A stretch of 21,286 bases of DNA from Seminavis robusta (lineage: Eukaryota; Bacillariophyta; Bacillariophyceae; Naviculales; Naviculaceae): assembly GCA_903772945.1 (NCBI GenBank), contig CAICTM010001868.1:1-21286 (forward strand), in the 5' to 3' direction. Of this stretch, positions 8,985 to 18,186 are shown piece by piece. A program made the position numbers and the translations under genes. Position 1 is the stretch's first letter. Every line of letters starts with the position of its first letter. Under the pieces are notes generated by a model, which made no database searches, was not told where the DNA came from, and saw nothing but the letters and a program-made list of their open reading frames with translations.

Positions 8985-10626
8985 CTACAATTCATCTTGT
9001 CCACTGGTAGCTGTCTCCTTGTTTCCCAGTGATTCATCAAGTGGAGATGTCATTTGCCACCATTCAATGAGATCCTCAGCACTTGACACCTTGAATAGGG
9101 AAGGTGATACATGTGATCCAAGTCGGGAATCATCACACTTCACAGCTTCGGCAACTCCAAGTTTCTTAGAGCTTGTCTTAGAGCTTGCTTCCAAAGTCTG
9201 CACTAAGACTTTTTCAAGTCGGCATTCTCCTTCTACATCAATAACGGGGTCTGGCACTCCCTCATGATTTGGTTTCTCATACCATTTTGGGTCACCAACC
9301 GGACGATAGTGAGTAAATAGATTGGCTGGGAATAAACAGAAACAATGTCATGAGAAACAAACAAACAAACAAACAAACAAACAAACAAACAAACACAATA
9401 AACCCAGCTTTGCTTTTGAGGCACTCACTGTAGTAAGCATGCTGGCCCATCAATGGCCGGTTTCGTCCATGCAAACACTTGGCACTCTCATAGTACACCA
9501 CATCTCCAGGCTCCATGACGACCTCATGCAATCGATCACCATGGTCATTTACTTCCACAGGCCAGGGCTCCGTCAGGTTTCCTTGGGCAACATTCACAAT
9601 AAGACTGACAGCATGGGTTGCTTCTCTATCAACATGAGTCAACAGCCGGGCCCCATGTTCATATTGGCGAAGACCATACATCACTGTTTGCTCCACAGGG
9701 AGACCTGCCCAAGCTTCCACCAGCAGTCGGAGTCTCTCTTGCCATCTATATTTCTGCTCCCATGGAATTTGAATGAAGGTGCAGTTAATTTCCCACCAGT
9801 TGACGAAGACACCATTTCCGGTCCACTCCTCCCGCACTTTGTGGTGTCGATTGTTGTAGTAGAATGCTCCCATACTGGCAAATAGATCATCTGGAAGACG
9901 TCCTTTCTTGAATCCCAATGGGCTAAAGGTCCTTTTCACACGATTGTGTCTTCTCCATTCATTATGCAAGGTGTTTTTGATTTCTTGCTCAAAGTCATAC
10001 ATTTCAGGATCGGCACTTGGAGGAGAAATTCCAATCGCTTTGGTGGTGATAAACTCAACTCGAATTTGTTCAAGGAGCTCTCCGGTTTCACCATCATCCA
10101 CCTCAAATCTATGCCCCACATAACTCGAAAAGCACTGAGTGCCATCATATCCAAATGGAATCTCCTGCTGAAATTCCTTCTCTCCAGTAGATGAAATCCA
10201 GAAAAGTTTAAGGGGAGTCTTGCGACTGTGATAGTTCATGAGGCAGACCTCCATTCGACTGCAATTATTCTTGAACCAGTCAATAAAATCTCCCTCTCCC
10301 AGCCAGCGTCGCTGGGGCATGGCGGCATGGGCAACCGACTTGTCCGTCCCTCGCTCAAGACAAACTGCCACACAATCTCCTTCACTGGTACCGGGAAAGA
10401 TTGCACTGAGGGCCTCAGCTGCAACAGCATGCGACTCATAGCCATAGACCATTCCAAGTTTGGTGGGACCACATCCATGGCTACCCACAGGGAAGAGAAG
10501 GTTGTGTTTTGCCAATTTGCCATTTTTATCGTAGTCAAGATCATTTTCAACGGATCGAACAATATCTACTGCAGATGTAGTGACACCAAAGGCACAAACA
10601 AGGATTAAGGCTATTGCATTCTTCAT
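8985..10626 (-). CDS. ER prolyl 4-hydroxylase-type 2OG-Fe(II) dioxygenase with a VHL-beta-like domain
   Basis: This probable luminal enzyme hydroxylates proline (or a related residue) using Fe(II), 2-oxoglutarate and O2. Exons are complement(9429..10626) and complement(8985..9325); splicing the 103-bp intron gives 512 residues. A Met 20 codons upstream (10684-10686) is open, but the Met at 10624-10626 starts a clean signal peptide (MKNAIALILVCAFGVTTSA), so I chose it. Residues about 124-178 resemble the VHL beta domain: LKLFW, a G-turn, then SSYVGHRFEVDD. The catalytic double-stranded beta helix follows, with H331-x-D333 and H386 as iron ligands. Across the splice it ends in the P4H signature TNLFTHYRPVGDPKWY. 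At the expected 2OG-anchoring Lys position (H386+10) there is a His. The C-terminus is SGQDEL, an ER-retrieval-like tail. The C-terminal 90 residues are low-complexity. The gene is intact in sequence; the substrate is unknown. Confidence 0.85.
9326..9428 (-). other. Intron of the hydroxylase gene containing an (AAAC)n microsatellite
   Basis: On the minus strand the donor is TACTACA|GTGAGTG and the acceptor TTATTCCCAG|CC. Exon 1 leaves one base (A) and exon 2 supplies CC, making Thr400 and joining HAYY to TNLFTHYRP, which is the conserved P4H order. About ten tandem AAAC units (plus strand, 9354-9396) fill the middle. Read-through without splicing would give a nonsense VCLF-type repeat tail, so splicing is required. 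Confidence 0.85.
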
Positions 10627-11559
10627 GGCCAGGGTGCCTGCTGACACAAATTTGCAACAAAGTGCACGGTCCTTCCTCCCTGCCAATTCAGGAATGACTT
10701 AGTCTGAGAGGTTTTTCAGGTACGAAGTTGATACAGGTAGTGCACTCGTGGGGTCTGTGTCTGTGGCTGCATGTTTTTGTGGCGGTCTTTGTGGTCTTCG
10801 GGTCTTCAACGCTTCTGTCTCCGTACCAATGGTTGGTTCAAGTAAGTAAGTGTTCTCATGTTCGCCGAAGAAAGATCCTGTTCGAATCATTCGACTCGAT
10901 TGCCAAGGATCATTCGAATTGGATGTCTTGAATTCAATCATTCAACCCTCTAGTCCATTTTATCTCTTCCGAACTCTACTAGCTAGCTACGATGTAGTAG
11001 GTACGGTAGCTAGCTAGCTAGTAGTAGACGACAACACGGCGGGTTGCCAAGCAGGTACGACTGTACATGTAGCAGGCTAGTAAGTTGGCCTTGGAACGAA
11101 ATCGTGGCTAGAGCCCGGACTACTACCAGCCAAACGAACATGGTTTTTTCCGTGATCGATTTGGAAAGCTCACACATCTCCTCCTACTAGGGAGATGAAA
11201 GATCGTGGGAGCAAATGTCTACGATAAGAACTTCTAGAGTTTTGACTTTGCCATTCCTCTTCTTGCCTTTGTTGAGATTCTTTTACACAACATAAGAACT
11301 GGTCCCATTCAGTGATGTTCTTGCGTTTCATCTATCTATGCAATCGCTTTGCCTTCACACTGCCCAACGGCACGGTGCAGGTTCTTTCTGAGCGAATTAC
11401 CACGCAATGCCATCCGACGAACAGTCTAGCCGTTTTGCAAAACAGCCACTGATGCTATCCCCATGGCTGCAGACTAACTGAGCAACAGAAACGACCATCG
11501 TCGTACCCGCAAAGAAGAACGGCAGGCTATATCTTTTGCTCGACCCTGATAGAGCAAAC
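10627..11559. other. Spacer between the hydroxylase and the secreted-protein gene
   Basis: It carries the 5' flank of the minus-strand hydroxylase gene. A GCTAGCTA-rich palindromic tract lies at about 10977-11024. Small overlapping open frames (10699-10941 minus, 11397-11777 minus) show no domain and are probably chance. No TATA box or poly(A) signal can be assigned with confidence. Confidence 0.5.
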
Positions 11560-12459
11560 CTATAATTCGTGGAGTAGGGCAAATACTGTAAGAGGTAGCA
11601 ACCATACGCTCCATGCCTCGAAGAATCCCTGACGGGTTGCAGCGGAGGAGGAAGTGGTGCAAGGGGATCCTTCATCCGAGTTTTCCCATACGATTTCAAA
11701 ATCGATCCAAAACGGTTGTGGATCACTGGCGCATCTTCCCGTATCTTCGAATCCACAGCACCGTCCTGCGCCAGCACAAAACCACAATTCTTTGGACTGG
11801 TAGGTAACAGAACTAGTGGGAGATCCCAACATTGTCGTACCCAGACCGCTACTTCGGGGCAGGGGATGGACTGCGACCACCGATGCTGTTTCCGAATTCA
11901 CTTGATCCATTGGCAATTGAATTGCATAAGTGACATTGGTTGGCATTTGCGTCTTCCAGTAATTCAACCAAGGAGCACTCAAGCGAAGGGTTTCTGCCAC
12001 GACACCATCGTCGGCAGCGGTTCCTGGGGAACGACATGTCAAAAAATGATTGGCATTGGCAATGGTATATTCGAGTCGAATGACTTGAGTTTCTCCCACT
12101 CTGGACAATTTCGGATCAAACGTCCATTCAACCATGTCCCACCCAAAGCCATTGAGATATTGTCGTGACGACAGGGGTAAATCGTCTCCAAAGACTTGGG
12201 CATTTTGAATCGTCGCACCCTGTTTGCGTGGCGTTGGATCCAATACAGAATGATACCCAGTCGCAAAGTCGTGAGGTTCCTTGTTCACACGCCAAGTGAA
12301 AGACATCTGGACGCGGACTTGGTTGGACGCAGGGATCACATCAAAAAGAACACCGTAAGCATCCAAGGCTACCGTGGCTTGGCCAGCAACCATTGGAAGG
12401 GAGATCAGACTCGAGAAAAACAAGATCGTCCCCAGCAGAGACGGAGCTTTCGGCATCAT
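11560..12459 (-). CDS. Unknown secreted or membrane-anchored protein, 299 aa
   Basis: This intronless frame starts MMPKAPSLLG; the second Met may equally be the start. An N-terminal signal peptide covers about residues 1-26 (hydrophobic LLGTILFFSSLISLPMVAG, cleavage likely before QATVALDAYG). The mature part is rich in short beta-strand-like stretches, with Trp-containing segments (FTWRV, MVEWTF, APWLNYW) and a cysteine-rich part near residues 228-244 (LWFCAGAGRCCGFEDTGRC). At least one N-glycosylation sequon (NVTY) is present. After a Ser/Thr-rich stretch (TTSSSAATRQG) the protein ends in about 18 hydrophobic residues (AWSVWLLPLTVFALLHEL). That is the layout of a GPI-anchor signal or a short C-terminal membrane helix. 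I do not recognise the family. It faces the same way as the hydroxylase, about 930 bases upstream of it. An unseen 3' exon could replace the tail. Confidence 0.65.
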   Translation of the reverse strand: MMPKAPSLLGTILFFSSLISLPMVAGQATVALDAYGVLFDVIPASNQVRVQMSFTWRVNKEPHDFATGYHSVLDPTPRKQGATIQNAQVFGDDLPLSSRQYLNGFGWDMVEWTFDPKLSRVGETQVIRLEYTIANANHFLTCRSPGTAADDGVVAETLRLSAPWLNYWKTQMPTNVTYAIQLPMDQVNSETASVVAVHPLPRSSGLGTTMLGSPTSSVTYQSKELWFCAGAGRCCGFEDTGRCASDPQPFWIDFEIVWENSDEGSPCTTSSSAATRQGFFEAWSVWLLPLTVFALLHEL

Positions 12460-13808
12460 TGTCGCTGTCGTGGCGTCGCTAAGAGTTTCTTTGCTTCTTC
12501 TATTATCGTGTTGTTGTGGTTCCAGAAGCTGAAGAAGAGTTGCACAGGAAAGCGTCCGGAAATCCTAACCACGACTCGCACTGAAAGTTTATTTTCACTT
12601 TTCAAAAGAATAAAAGCATCTTTTTTAAGATCTCAATTCAATGAAAATATTCCAAAATCTCTTCAGTGCGACCGGAAAATTTAGATTGAGCTTGTAGAGC
12701 TATTGAAGTTGTTTTGAACTCGCCACCGTTCCCATGATGTGCTGTTCTTGAATCAATCGAGATCTACCCTTTCTCATTTCCGGTACCGGCACCCAGTGAG
12801 CTTCACATCTCTCGTCGGGGCAGGGCGAAAGGGAGGAAGAGGAGGGGGTCGTCTCTCGTGTACCAGTTCAGAATATCTACGTCCGCGTGTTAGGACAGGT
12901 CTTAGTTATTTTGCTTTCATCTGTTTTGCAGTGAAAGTTGAAAGGCCATGAAGCTGTCATTGTGGTTGGATTGAGTTCGGTTGGCTGCTACTGCTATCTT
13001 TTCGTCAAGTCCCCCCTTGCAACTGCAGGGCTTACCAGGGTCGGCAAGTGGTGATGTTTTGAGGTGTGCTGTTCTTGCTTGCGTGCCAATCGTTTGAGTA
13101 AATGCAGAAGCAAACTGGCCAAGGCGACCCCCGCTAAATATTCTCCACCAGCAGAGGTTTATCTGAAGATGAAGAACCAGCGACGCTGTCGTCGATGAAG
13201 TTGTCAGTCTCTTTGAAGAAGAGGTGAAAATTTCGTATACATCCCAGCCCATCCTGTGGCTCAGTTCGGGGTAGCCTGTCCTCTGCTGAGCGGTGGTGCT
13301 GGGTTCCTTGAAGAAGAAGAAGCAAACAGCATCAGGAAAGCCAGTCATGTGATGGAAAAGGTCCGTGCCCAGTGCATGCCTTGGCCTGGCCGATGATGTG
13401 ACGTTTGGCTAGTAGGACGCCTTCGATTGCTACGCCAAGACGAGCTCTTGCTGCAGGTAAGGTAGAGCGGAGCGAAGAGCAGAGCCGTGGAGGAAGCACT
13501 AGCTACAGTTCATGATGAATTCTGTAGTGTCGCGGGTGGTCGATACCGTATCCTTTGTGTGCTGGCTGAGAGTCGTACGGTCTATGGGCCACTGGTCCAT
13601 TCTGGCCACCTGAATCGAATCCTGCCGAGAGGAACTACGGCGAGGTAGCTAGGAGGCTGATACAAATCATTTGGTTCCCTTGAGATGTTAAAAGAACTAC
13701 AACATGCCAACACCGAGAACAAATACCACCACTGCATCGCAACCTTTCTGATCACTTCTACTTCCACAATATACTGCTTTGCTTTGCCTTGCCTTCCCAA
13801 CTGCCACA
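12460..13808. other. Intergenic stretch, nothing firm
   Basis: 1.35 kb separates two minus-strand genes. The open frames at 12917-13348 (minus) and 12196-12684 (plus) lack domains, and their composition does not resemble the neighbouring genes. Purine-rich and pyrimidine-rich runs occur at 12826-12852 (GGAGGAAGAGGAGGGGG type). The right end is the 3' flank of the LCB1 gene. A very small or heavily spliced gene could be missed. Confidence 0.45.
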
Positions 13809-15986
13809 TTATATTTCCCCTTCAACATAGCGGTGCATGACCACATTAAGAGACTCAGACAAAACATTGATGGCAACATCAATGTCAGCCTTTGTGTGAG
13901 CAGCAGAGACATTCAAACGAATGGAAGGTTGTGGCTCTGCACGCAACAACTGCACTCCAGCACGAGTATTGTGTTGGCCAGCGGACACCATTCCAACACC
14001 TCGTCGAAGGCATTCTCGAACAACTTCGGACAGGAACACCGTCTCATCAATATCCTCTGTTTCCGCACATTCTGCCAAGACGAGAAACACAATGGGGGAC
14101 CTGATGTCGCTGGCAATGAGAAGCAAATCCTCTTGGAGCTCACAGAAAGTTTGCAATTTGTCATACATGTATTGCTTATTGTCGTTCAACTTTGTCATGA
14201 GCTCATGAGGACGATTCTTCAGTTCGTTCAAAGCAGCAATTGCTGCACTTGCTGTAAAAGGTGGGGACGACGCACTGAAGCAATAACCAGAACCACTGAG
14301 CCTTTGGTGATCCACAATCTCTTCATTACCAATGGTAACACCTCCAATGCTGCCTAGTGAGTTTTCAAGTGCAATAGTGACCACTTCAGCATCATGCATC
14401 AGCTTCTTGTTGAAGAGCTCAAGAGCTCCTTTGCCAGTGGCTCCAAGTGTTCCAAAGGAGAAAGACTCATCGAGAATCAATCTGTAGTGGAATTCATGTT
14501 TCATGGGAACAATTTTGTCGAGTGCTGCAATCTGTCCAGTGTTTTTGTAGAGGCCCTCGCAAATGATAAACCGGCGTTGCGCGTTGGGAGCACGTCCCAG
14601 CTGCTTGTCGTTCTCTGCCACTCCCTCTAGGACCCGGCGCAAGTCATCCTGACATGGCATCAATCAAACCAAGGTCAGGACACGAAAGCAACATAATAAT
14701 AATTGTAGTCAAGCACAGCTGAGACTTACCATATCATTGTGTTTGAACCATTTAACATAGGCTCGACTCAATTTGACACCAGCAATGAGAGGTTCACGCA
14801 CTCCTTCATCAACCACCAACAAATCTCCGCGCTGTTTGATTTTGATTGGAAAGTAGAGAAGGTAAGAAAGATTGAAAAGTCAAATTTAGGTCAGCAAACG
14901 GCAACAATGTAATGGACCTATTGGCTGGTCAGTCAGACAGACAGCACTTACCTTGCAAAATGCAGCAACAGTACTGCTAACAGTAGAAGCACCATCGGAA
15001 TACAAAATGGCTCCCTCTGATCCCATGAACTCGGTAATCTCTTCTTCCAACTTGAGATGGGGATCAATGGTTCCATAGAATCCACGAGGACCACAGGCAC
15101 CAACTCCGTATCGTTCCAGGGCTTCAACGGATGCTTGTTTCATGGGGTTACTACTGATCAACTTTTCTTCCACAACGGTGACCTTGGAAGCAACATTTTT
15201 CTTTTTCATCTTCTTGCGCTTGCCATTCTTGTTTGAAGGTTTGCTGTTGTCGACTGGTTCATTGGGGTTCCCGTACTGCTGTTCATTATTATTGAGTTCT
15301 GCAGCCTCTTCATCCTTTTTCTCTTCGACTCCTTCATAGTTGTCGTTATTGTATCCTTCTTCCGAGGATGTTGTCATTGCCGTCGAACTGCCAGTGCTAG
15401 CGGTGGTGCTGCCCATAATGCTGCTTTCGGGAGCCGTGAATTCTGCCGACATTCCCAAAAAGTCAAAGGTACCAAAGTTGATAACATTGTGGATGGTAGG
15501 GTCATTGTCCATGGAGACCTGCATCGTGGTGCCTTCCACTTTGTGGACGACAAAGGAAGGGACATCCTTGGCAGTGGCAGGGACACCACCGGCCCCAGCT
15601 GTGGGTACCAAGGGAGCACGGCCATTTTCACGCCACTCCTTGATGAGATCTTCTTCTTCTCTCTTGGTGAGTTGATCCTTCTTGGTTTGCTTCCAGTCTT
15701 TGGATCGGCTCATGAACATGTAAATCACCGAAATCAGCAGAGTAGTTTCCACCAAGACATGGACCGGGTCGTGCTTGAGCAAATCCCACCACCATGTACT
15801 GTACAATAGGGGAAAGTTGACCATTGCCGACCACAAGGAAGGAGCTGTTTCCTGGATGCTGGACCACATGGTGTCGTCTGGTTGTTGTTGTCCTTTGATT
15901 ACCCAAGTCTTTAAAAAATGACGGGCTGCTTGACCAGCAGTAAAGCCCAATGAATGGACGTGAGGGAGGAATGTCTCAGCAGACAT
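13809..15986 (-). CDS. LCB1: Serine palmitoyltransferase subunit 1 (LCB1/SPTLC1-like), three exons
   Basis: With its LCB2 partner this ER-membrane subunit condenses serine and palmitoyl-CoA, the first step of sphingolipid synthesis. Exons are complement(14952..15986), (14730..14831) and (13809..14648), giving 658 residues. I chose the ATG at 15984-15986 (MSAETFLPHV). An upstream in-frame ATG at 16170 is possible, but the 62 residues in between look like 5' UTR. A membrane helix spans about 76-94. Core motifs follow the family order: YGVGACGPRGFYGT (C298 matches the Cys mutated in human HSAN1), RGDLLVVDEG, RAYVKWFKHND and LDESFSFGTLGATGKGALE. The stretch ALENSLGSIGGV lies where LCB2 carries its PLP-binding lysine. 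No lysine is present there, which identifies the non-catalytic LCB1 subunit. A charged insert of about 97 residues (184-280) makes it longer than usual LCB1 proteins. The frame is intact. Confidence 0.93.
14649..14729 (-). other. LCB1 intron 2
   Basis: The donor ATG|GTAAGT and the acceptor CCATGTCAG|GAT on the minus strand define 81 bases in phase 0, joining WFKHNDM to DDLRRVLEG. Confidence 0.88.
14832..14951 (-). other. LCB1 intron 1
   Basis: The donor AAG|GTAAGT and the acceptor AATCAAACAG|CGC on the minus strand define 120 bases in phase 0. The junction restores AAFCK-RGDLLVVDEG, the conserved LCB1 order. Confidence 0.88.
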
Positions 15987-17211
15987 GGTTGGATTGATGG
16001 ATGGATGGATCGTTCGTTCGTCTGATTGATTGAAAGGATCGTTTGTGTGTATTGTAAAAGAGAGAGTAGTGGTGGTCGGATCAGTTGGAAAATAAAAAAT
16101 GGAGGTAGAGTAAACCCGCGTTGTAGCAGTTGACAACAAGAGCCAAGAGCCGAACCTGTTTAACTCAAGCAAGAAAGTCCGTGTTGCTTCTTCGCTGTAT
16201 CAAGGGAGATGATAGATACCGGTACGGTGTGCAGAAGTGGCTACTAGCTAGCTAGCGAGAACAAGATGCTTTTATTACATGTACAAGGTATTGGCATTTC
16301 CTCCGACCCCGCCATGTACCAGTATTGCTGGTTGGCTACGGTATTGGCAGTCGAAACAAAAAAATGACGGCTCTTGTTGTGGCTCCACGCGTGCCAAAAT
16401 CGATTCCCGTGAAGCCGAGGAAGAGGCTTCGTGGACCCGTCAAGATCTCGAGACGACGGCGACAACAGTAGTCAATGCCCAAGCTCTTTCAGCGACACGG
16501 GTTCGATTCTATGAAGAAGTGGGCACGGGTCAAAGTGGTATTTGTTTCTGTCCTCGGTTAGGTAGACGGCCAGGGAAGAGGAAGCATACTAGTGGCAGGG
16601 CGGACTACTACCGTATGCATAGCTAGAGCTGGGAGAGAAAAGATTTCCTCCTTGGTCGTCACGGACGCTGCCTGTCTTGGAATCTACCGTAGCTAGATTC
16701 CTTGCTTGATGGAGAAGGAAGATTCCTTTTGCCGTTTGTCAGGCAGCTACGGTACCGTAGGAATCAAGCTGCTGTTGCGGACGTCCCTCCAGCATGCAAC
16801 CAACCGTCGTTCAAACGGGACTGCCTATGCTCCATTGTCGAGGCAAAGGGGTTTGTACAAGCGTTGTTTTGGTAGCAAAGACGGATGCCTGTGTAGACCT
16901 GATCACTACGGTACCGGTGCTTCCTATGACACTCCCAGAAGAGCCTTTTGAACTTACTCACTTGTGTACAACGGTATCTATCTACCAGTAGCTAGCTAGG
17001 ATCTGGTTGAAGACTGCTTCGATGACGACACCAAAGTCAGCCAGCAGACAGTAGTTGCGGAGTCTAATGCCAGCCAGCTAGCTAGCTAGCAAGCTGATGA
17101 AAAATGAAAACCACGAAGTAAAAATCCCTGTTGCCTCGCGAAATATCATCACAAAAACATTTTTAAACGCACTATTTTAGATTGTGAGCAGCAACCGTCC
17201 AGTTAGCTTGA
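15987..17211. other. Spacer upstream of LCB1 up to the tRNA
   Basis: The left part holds the LCB1 5' leader, with GATG/GATT and GTTC short repeats at 15990-16030. GCTAGC-type palindromic tracts occur at 16244-16256, 16990-17000 and 17074-17091. A plus-strand frame at 16279-16626 has a protein-like middle (STRAKIDSREAEEEASWTRQ) but no domain. An overlapping alternative frame from 16364 is equally open and basic. I cannot support either as a gene. Confidence 0.4.
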
Positions 17212-17283
17212 GTCTAGTTCGTACAGTGGTTAGTACCCCGCATTGTGGTTGCGGAAACCTGGGTTCGATTCCCAGACTGGACA
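17212..17283 (+). tRNA. tRNA-His (anticodon GTG)
   Basis: The 72 bases fold as a full cloverleaf. The acceptor arms are GTCTAGT and ACTGGAC with discriminator A, including one G-T pair. The D arm is GTAC/GTAC around AGTGGTTA. The anticodon arm is CCGCA/TGCGG around TTGTGGT, with anticodon GTG reading CAC/CAT. The variable loop is AAAC and the T arm is CTGGG/CCCAG around TTCGATT. The internal pol III A box (TACAGTGGTTAGTA region) and B box (GGTTCGATTCC) are present, and a TTTT terminator is at 17289-17292. There is no intron. The extra 5' G of tRNA-His is presumably added after transcription, since the genome has A before G1. Confidence 0.93.
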
Positions 17284-17285
17284 TA

Positions 17286-17858
17286 TCCTTTTGTTCTATT
17301 CGATATCGAGAAACTCTTCTTTTGCTCCCACTGACAACTTTGTTAGTTGCTTCGTGGCTACTAGGGTGGCCATCCTTTTGCTGCCTCCGCCATTCTTTTG
17401 ATGCCTCCGCCATTCTTTTGCTCTATTCGATATCGAGAAACGCTTCTTTTGCTCCCTCTGACAACGTTGTTAGTTGCTTCGCTTCCCTTTTCATTGACCA
17501 TGGACTCCCCTTTCATTGAAGACACGCCATCACTTTTGCCGCCTCTGACATCATTGCCATTGGTGGGCGACTTCATCTTTTGCAATCCTTTTGCTCTATT
17601 CAATATCGAGAGACTCTCCTTTCATTGAAGATATTTTGGCCAGTCCCTCACAATGCCTTTTGCTCCATCCGACATTGACGAAGGACTCCTCTTTTGTTGC
17701 ATCTTCAAGAAAGCAAGCAACAACAACGCCGTTAGTTGCTTCGCATCTGACAACATCTTTAGATGGCACCATCCTTTTGCTGCCTCTGACAGTGCCATTG
17801 GTGGGCGACTTCATATTTTGCCACCTTTTTGTTCTAGTAGTATTCGATATCGAGCGAG
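17286..17858 (+). repeat. Mosaic of shuffled short repeats downstream of tRNA-His
   Basis: Several modules recur in changing order. Module A, CTTTTGCTCTATTCGATATC plus GAGA, is near 17286, 17415, 17586 and 17824. Module B, CTGACAAC-TTGTTAGTTGCTTCG, is at 17331-17354 and 17458-17481, with a variant at 17720-17743. Module C, GCCATTGGTGGGCGACTTCA plus T-rich tail, is at 17556-17583 and 17794-17821. There is also a 20-base tandem, TGCCTCCGCCATTCTTTTG plus one base, at 17382-17421. A related piece (ATGGCACC..TCTTTTGCTGCCTCT) reappears at 18641-18667. Open frames through it carry no domain. Confidence 0.8.
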
Positions 17859-18186
17859 CGCAGACAAGCTGCACTCGCCCAGAGCAGCTAGGCACGACTA
17901 GTAGAGGATTAGGTGAGTGGAGAGACTCAGCCATTTACTGAGCCGACCGTCTCCAGTCCCCGGGGTACCATTCGGGACTGGGAGTCCCGGATGGATCCCA
18001 CACGGCGGAAGGGAGTCCCGGCAATGTAATGTTCCACGGGACAGCCTTTAGTTGTGCAACCAGGGAGGGAGAGAGGTGGGTTAATCTAATCTAAATTCTT
18101 GCTGTCAGCGCCGGCTGAATGAAGAATTGTGAGCTGAGAGAGAGAGACAACCTTCTTGCGATCGGCAGTTCAATGGCTGGTATTGG
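17859..18186. other. Spacer with a GC-rich hairpin
   Basis: CCAGTCCC (17953-17960) pairs with GGGACTGG (17974-17981) and is followed by two more GGAGTCCCGG-like units. A (GA)n run is at about 18136-18147. No gene is seen. Confidence 0.5.

Noticed and set aside
9292..9428. Continuous reading of the hydroxylase through the AAAC repeat to a stop at 9292
   Set aside because: It would replace the conserved P4H C-terminus with a VCLF repeat tail; the GT-AG intron restores the family signature.
9322..9885. 187-codon plus-strand frame opposite the hydroxylase
   Set aside because: It is antisense to a well-supported gene and has no domain.
12917..13348. 143-codon minus-strand frame
   Set aside because: No motif or signal and a poly-Phe run from GAA repeats; a competing frame at 13134-13325 is equally open.
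13779..14357. 192-codon plus-strand frame
   Set aside because: It is the antisense shadow of LCB1 exon 3.
16279..16626. 115-codon plus-strand frame upstream of LCB1
   Set aside because: Part reads like protein, but an overlapping frame is equally plausible and there is no domain or start context.
17177..17941. Several open frames over the tRNA and repeat mosaic
   Set aside because: They include tRNA sequence or repeated modules on both strands, so they are repeat by-products.
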